From the NCBI GenBank assembly GCA_000434175.1, contig HF999776.1:1-8462 (forward strand): a stretch of DNA of 8,462 nucleotides, read 5' to 3'. Positions 5,901-8,462 of this stretch are shown piece by piece. The translations under genes were made by a program, and so were the position numbers. The notes beneath the pieces are model-generated. The model did no database searches. It was not told the origin of the DNA and worked only from the letters and a program-made list of their open reading frames with translations. Origin of the DNA: Mycoplasma sp. CAG:611 (lineage in GTDB: Bacteria > Bacillota_I > Bacilli_A > RF39 > UBA660). Every line of letters starts with the position of its first letter. The stretch's first letter is position 1.

Positions 5901-6794
5901 ATGGTTTACTTAATAAATGGAGAAAAAAGTTTAATTGATAAAGAAGTTAATGATTTAATAAAGAAATATAATACAACTTCCATTATTAAGTATGATTTAG
6001 TTTTTAATAAAATAAGTGATGTTATTAATGATATAAATACAGTTAATTTATTTTCAGATAAAAAAGTAATAATATGTTCTTCAATTAATAATATAGATAA
6101 TATTGATATTTTAGTTAAATATTTAGATAATCAAAATGATAATATTTTAATTCTTACAAATGAAGATAAAATAGATTTAAAAATATTAAATAAAATAAAA
6201 AATAAAAAAATAGAAAAAATAGATGTATCTAATATTGATTTAACATCTTTTATAAAGGAAGAATTTAAAGATTATAAAATATCATTTAAAGAAATAAATA
6301 TGTTAAAAGATTATACTTCAAATGATTATAATAGAATAAAAGAAGAAATAATAAAATTAAAGATGTATAAATTAGATACTAAAGAAATAAATGAAGATGA
6401 TATAAAAAAATTAGTTACTAAAAATTTAGATAAAAATATTTTTGATTTAGTTAATTATATTTATAAAAAAAATAAACAAAAAGTATTTGAAGTTTATTAT
6501 GAATTAATAGAAAATAATGAAGATGAACTTAAAATAATTGGGTTTTTAAGTAATAATTATACATTAATATATAAAATACAAGAATTAATAAAAGAATATA
6601 GTGATGAAGAATGTATGATAAAATTAAATAAGATGCATCCTTATAGGTTTAAATTGCTTAAAGAACAAGCATTAAGTTTAGATAAAAAGTATTTACTTAC
6701 TAAAATAAAAGAACTTGGGGAACTTGATATAAAAATAAAATCAGGTGTTATTAATCCTAAACTTGGTATGGAATTATTCTTTTGTGAATTATAG
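5901..6794 (+). CDS. holA: DNA polymerase III delta subunit (clamp loader)
   Basis: HolA opens the sliding beta clamp as part of the clamp-loader complex during replication. The 297 residues start at ATG 5901 with the characteristic YLINGEKSLIDKEV. The layout is that of the family: an N-terminal domain of about 130 residues, related to AAA+ folds but without a working P-loop, containing NLFSDKKVIICSS and ILILTNEDKID. A small helical lid follows (around LTSFIKEEFKDYKISFKEIN, then the MLKDYTSNDYNRIKEEIIKL segment). The C-terminal helical collar ends in IKSGVINPKLGMELFFCEL. The last stretch matches the family's usual ending K-x-G-x-x-x-P-x-x-x-(L/I)-E-x-(L/F). It is shorter than typical 330-350-residue HolA proteins. 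It lies between sigE and spoIIIAH, an unusual position for a replication gene. Confidence 0.88.
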   Translation: MVYLINGEKSLIDKEVNDLIKKYNTTSIIKYDLVFNKISDVINDINTVNLFSDKKVIICSSINNIDNIDILVKYLDNQNDNILILTNEDKIDLKILNKIKNKKIEKIDVSNIDLTSFIKEEFKDYKISFKEINMLKDYTSNDYNRIKEEIIKLKMYKLDTKEINEDDIKKLVTKNLDKNIFDLVNYIYKKNKQKVFEVYYELIENNEDELKIIGFLSNNYTLIYKIQELIKEYSDEECMIKLNKMHPYRFKLLKEQALSLDKKYLLTKIKELGELDIKIKSGVINPKLGMELFFCEL

Positions 6795-6809
6795 TTTACA
6801 AAAGTTTTT

Positions 6810-6837
6810 TCATATTTAAAGAAGATAATCATATACT
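6810..6837 (+). promoter_or_regulatory. Sigma-E-type promoter of spoIIIAH
   Basis: TCATATT (6810-6816) matches the sigma-E -35 consensus (kmATATT) fully. CATATACT (6830-6837), 13 bases later, matches the -10 consensus CATACAnT at all but one position. Transcription would start around 6844, just before the ribosome binding site. spoIIIAH is a sigma-E target in B. subtilis, so element, position and gene agree. Confidence 0.7.
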
Positions 6838-6860
6838 TTACTAGAAAGGTAAGGATATTT

Positions 6861-7358
6861 ATGATAAAAAAGCAAAGTTTATGGTTTTTAACACTTTTTA
6901 GTTTGGTTTTAGTACTTGGAGTATATTATATAACTATGCCAACACAAATACTTGAAAATAATAAAGATAATGATAAAGATAAAACAACTGAAGTTAATTT
7001 AGAACTTTCTAATAATAATACATATTTAACTGCTCTTGAAGTTAGTCTTGAAGAGGAAAGAACGATTATGAAAAAAGAGTTACAAGATAAGTTAAGTAGT
7101 GATAAAACAACAACAAAAGAAAAAAATGATGCTTATTTAAGTCTTAGAAAAATTAGTGAAGTTGAGCAGAAAGAAGATGAGTTAAAAAATAAGATAAAGG
7201 AAACATATAAATTAGATTCTTTTGTAAAAATAGATAATAATGATGTAGATATTGTTATTATAAAAAAAGAACATGATATATCTTTAGCTAATAAAATAAT
7301 GAAAACTATTAGTGGTGAATTTGAAGATAAAGTAAGTGTGTCTATTAAATTTGCTTAA
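6861..7358 (+). CDS. spoIIIAH: Stage III sporulation protein AH (SpoIIIAH-like)
   Basis: SpoIIIAH is made in the mother cell and forms a ring that meets forespore SpoIIQ across the septum, creating the channel needed for late forespore gene expression and engulfment. The 165 residues begin MIKKQSLWFLTLFSLVLVLG, then VYYI: a single N-terminal transmembrane helix (about 7-26) very like the start of B. subtilis SpoIIIAH. A polar linker (28-55) and a helix-rich region (about 56-118) follow. The last part alternates strand and helix (FVKIDNNDVDIVIIKK, then SGEFEDKVSVSIKF), as in the YscJ/FliF-like ring-building domain. It is shorter than the 218-residue Bacillus protein, mainly in the linker. An AAGGA site (6851-6855) lies 5 bases before the ATG. 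The gene stands alone here, not at the end of a spoIIIAA-AH operon. Confidence 0.85.
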   Translation: MIKKQSLWFLTLFSLVLVLGVYYITMPTQILENNKDNDKDKTTEVNLELSNNNTYLTALEVSLEEERTIMKKELQDKLSSDKTTTKEKNDAYLSLRKISEVEQKEDELKNKIKETYKLDSFVKIDNNDVDIVIIKKEHDISLANKIMKTISGEFEDKVSVSIKFA

Positions 7359-7377
7359 AATAGTAGGCTTTTTCTCT

Positions 7378-7406
7378 CACAAATAAAGCTTTTACTTCAT
7401 AAAATA
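7378..7406 (+). promoter_or_regulatory. Sigma-K-type promoter of gerE
   Basis: CACA (7378-7381), 16 bases, then CATAAAATA (7398-7406) fits the sigma-K consensus mACm-N16-CATAnnnTA at every defined position. Transcription would start near 7412-7414. That is downstream of the in-frame ATG at 7409, so that codon would not be in the message. gerE is a sigma-K target in B. subtilis. Because the defined bases are few and AT-rich, context carries part of the weight. Confidence 0.6.
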
Positions 7407-7439
7407 ATATGAATAGTATAAAAGCCACCCAACTTGAAA

Positions 7440-7446
7440 GTGAGGG
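7440..7446 (+). promoter_or_regulatory. Ribosome binding site supporting a TTG start for gerE
   Basis: GTGAGGG (7440-7446; core GAGG 7442-7445) lies about 7-8 bases before TTG 7454. The alternative ATG at 7409 has no purine-rich site before it. Confidence 0.75.
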
Positions 7447-7453
7447 AAAAATT

Positions 7454-7666
7454 TTGAATAAAAAAATACTTACAAAAAGGGAAAAAGAAGTGTTTGAATT
7501 ACTAGTAAATAATTTTACAACAAAAGAAATAGCAACAAAACTTGGTATTAGTGAAAAAACAGTTAGAAATCATATTTCAAATGCTATGCAAAAACTTGGA
7601 GTGAAAGGAAGAGCAGGGGCAGTCGTAGAACTTTTAAAATTAAAAGAAATAAAATTAGACATGTGA
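7454..7666 (+). CDS. gerE: Late mother-cell transcription factor GerE (LuxR-type HTH), TTG start
   Basis: GerE is a DNA-binding protein consisting only of a LuxR/FixJ-type helix-turn-helix domain. It activates spore-coat genes and modulates the sigma-K regulon at the end of sporulation. Starting at TTG 7454 the protein has 70 residues, close to the 74 of B. subtilis GerE. LTKREKEVFELL (6-17) is the family opening, and TTKEIATKLGISEKTVRNHI (22-41) is the helix-turn-helix, nearly identical to the Bacillus protein. SNAMQKLGVKGR and AVVELL (42-61) follow. The in-frame ATG at 7409 would add 15 residues unlike GerE. It has no ribosome binding site and lies at or before the predicted start of transcription, so I reject it. 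The gene has its own sigma-K-like promoter and a strong terminator at its stop. Confidence 0.93.
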   Translation: MNKKILTKREKEVFELLVNNFTTKEIATKLGISEKTVRNHISNAMQKLGVKGRAGAVVELLKLKEIKLDM

Positions 7667-7691
7667 AGAAGTATAAATTCACATGTCTTTT
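7657..7691 (+). terminator. Intrinsic terminator overlapping the end of gerE
   Basis: AGACATGTGAA (7657-7667, covering the last codons and the TGA stop) pairs perfectly with TTCACATGTCT (7678-7688) around a 10-base loop, followed by TTTT. The 11-bp stem is the most stable hairpin in this half of the window. The T-run is short, so some read-through into gerM is possible. Confidence 0.75.
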
Positions 7692-7724
7692 CATATTATT
7701 AGATAGATATGAAAGGAAGATTTT

Positions 7725-8462
7725 ATGTTAAAGAAAAAGGCTTTTAGAAGAATATTTATTACAACAATTATCTTTTTTATTGTTTTTGTAGTTTTAAGTA
7801 TAAAAAAATTGGAAGGTCCTACTAATATATATGAAAGTAATAATTACAAAACAGATTTTTTAGAAAATATATATACCCTTAACGATGATAATTTAGTTAG
7901 TAAAACTAGTATATATGTAAATAAAGAATTAAATACTTTAGAAAAAGTTAAAGTATTAATTGAAACAATGATAAAAGAAAATAATAATAATAGTTTACTT
8001 CCGACTTATTTTAATCCTATTTTACCAAGAAACACCAAAATACTTGAGGTTGTTTTAGATAATGATTTAATAAAAATAAACTTTTCTAAAGAGTTTAATG
8101 ATGTAACTGAAAGTCAATATAAAAAGATGGTTGAAGCGATTACATATACTTTAACTGATATAAAAGGTATTAATGGAGTTGAATTATATGTAGATAATAA
8201 AATAGTTAAGTATATACCAAATACCACTACTATTTTACCTACTATTCTTACTAAAGATATAGGTATAAATAAAGTATATGAAATAAATGATCCTACTAAT
8301 ATTAAAAAAACAATAATATATTTTTTAGGAGGTAATAGTAAAAATTATGTTCCTGTTACAAAATATTTAAATTCAGATAAGGAACAAATAGAAATTATTA
8401 TTGATAATTTAACATCTTATTCATATAATTCTCCTTTAATTACACCATTTTCATCTTCTTTA
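7725..8462 (+). CDS. gerM: GerM-like sporulation/germination protein with GerMN domains (3' end outside window)
   Basis: The open frame runs from ATG 7725 to the window edge and encodes 246 residues, so the gene is truncated here only by the window. Residues about 10-26 (RIFITTIIFFIVFVVLSI) form one membrane helix after a basic start (MLKKKAFRR). A first GerMN domain covers about 65-162 (YVNKELNTLEKVKVLIETM, then LPRNTKILEVVLDNDLIKIN with FSKEF, and GINGVELYVDNKIV). A second begins near 183 and is cut off. GerM carries two such domains and is needed for septal and coat steps of sporulation and for germination; in Bacillus it is made under sigma-E. Bacillus GerM is a lipoprotein, but here no Cys occurs in the visible part, so it is membrane-anchored instead. 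AAAGGAAG (7712-7719) is the ribosome binding site. No convincing own promoter is visible; CATATTAT (7692-7699) could be a poor sigma-E -10. Confidence 0.85.
   Translation, partial: MLKKKAFRRIFITTIIFFIVFVVLSIKKLEGPTNIYESNNYKTDFLENIYTLNDDNLVSKTSIYVNKELNTLEKVKVLIETMIKENNNNSLLPTYFNPILPRNTKILEVVLDNDLIKINFSKEFNDVTESQYKKMVEAITYTLTDIKGINGVELYVDNKIVKYIPNTTTILPTILTKDIGINKVYEINDPTNIKKTIIYFLGGNSKNYVPVTKYLNSDKEQIEIIIDNLTSYSYNSPLITPFSSSL

Noticed and set aside
6641..6832. Open frame on the minus strand opposite the end of holA
   Set aside because: Antisense shadow of a conserved coding region; the translation resembles no protein and no start signals were seen.
7362..7397. Imperfect hairpin between spoIIIAH and gerE as a terminator
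   Set aside because: GCTTT/AAAGC and AGTA/TACT can pair only with bulges, and no T-run follows; it also overlaps the sigma-K-type -35.
7409..7411. ATG as start of gerE
   Set aside because: No ribosome binding site, adds 15 residues absent from GerE, and lies at or before the predicted transcription start.
7691..7697. TCATATT before gerM as a sigma-E -35 element
   Set aside because: The position 13-15 bases downstream (7711-7713) holds the ribosome binding site GAAAGGAA and no CATACA-like -10.

Overview
The window comes from a very AT-rich, endospore-forming, Gram-positive-type bacterium (Bacillota). The evidence is long A/T homopolymers, strong AGGAGG-like ribosome binding sites, classical sigma-A promoters, and clear orthologues of the sporulation proteins SpoIIGA, pro-sigma-E, SpoIIIAH, GerE and GerM. 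TGA is used as a stop (upstream partial gene, spoIIGA, gerE) and Trp is TGG, so this is code 11 and not a mycoplasma code. An uncultured gut-type Bacilli/Erysipelotrichia-like lineage is my guess; the sequence does not fix the taxon.

Left part (1-2925), accessory or unknown. The window opens with the C-terminal membrane helix of a truncated gene, then a two-hairpin region ending in an intrinsic terminator. From about 163 to 257 there is only featureless AT-rich sequence. A strong sigma-A promoter (258-286) drives two overlapping small genes of unknown function (318-898). Next come a 23S rRNA m5U methyltransferase (rlmD/rlmCD) and a small MazG-type house-cleaning NTP pyrophosphatase. After these lies an unannotated relic (2550-2642): a diverged second copy of the 3' end of the methyltransferase gene. 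The pyrophosphatase gene is thus bracketed by an intact and a decayed copy of the same gene end. A 65-residue unknown protein with a perfect TTGACA-17-TATAAT promoter and its own terminator closes this part.

Right part (2947-8462), cell wall and sporulation. murD (peptidoglycan precursor ligase) has its own promoter. It is followed by spoIIGA-sigE, overlapping by 4 nt: the membrane protease and the pro-sigma-E it activates in the mother cell. holA (DNA polymerase III delta, clamp loader) follows. Then come three sporulation genes: a stand-alone spoIIIAH (mother-cell ring of the SpoIIIA-SpoIIQ channel), gerE (late mother-cell regulator) and gerM (GerMN-domain spore protein, cut by the window edge).

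The promoters fit the mother-cell cascade. A very good sigma-E-type promoter lies before spoIIIAH and a very good sigma-K-type promoter before gerE. So the block encodes sigma-E and its activator, a likely sigma-E target (the channel component), and a likely sigma-K target (GerE). Three starts were moved to internal codons because of ribosome binding site position: the pyrophosphatase (ATG 2182), holA (ATG 5901) and gerE (TTG 7454).
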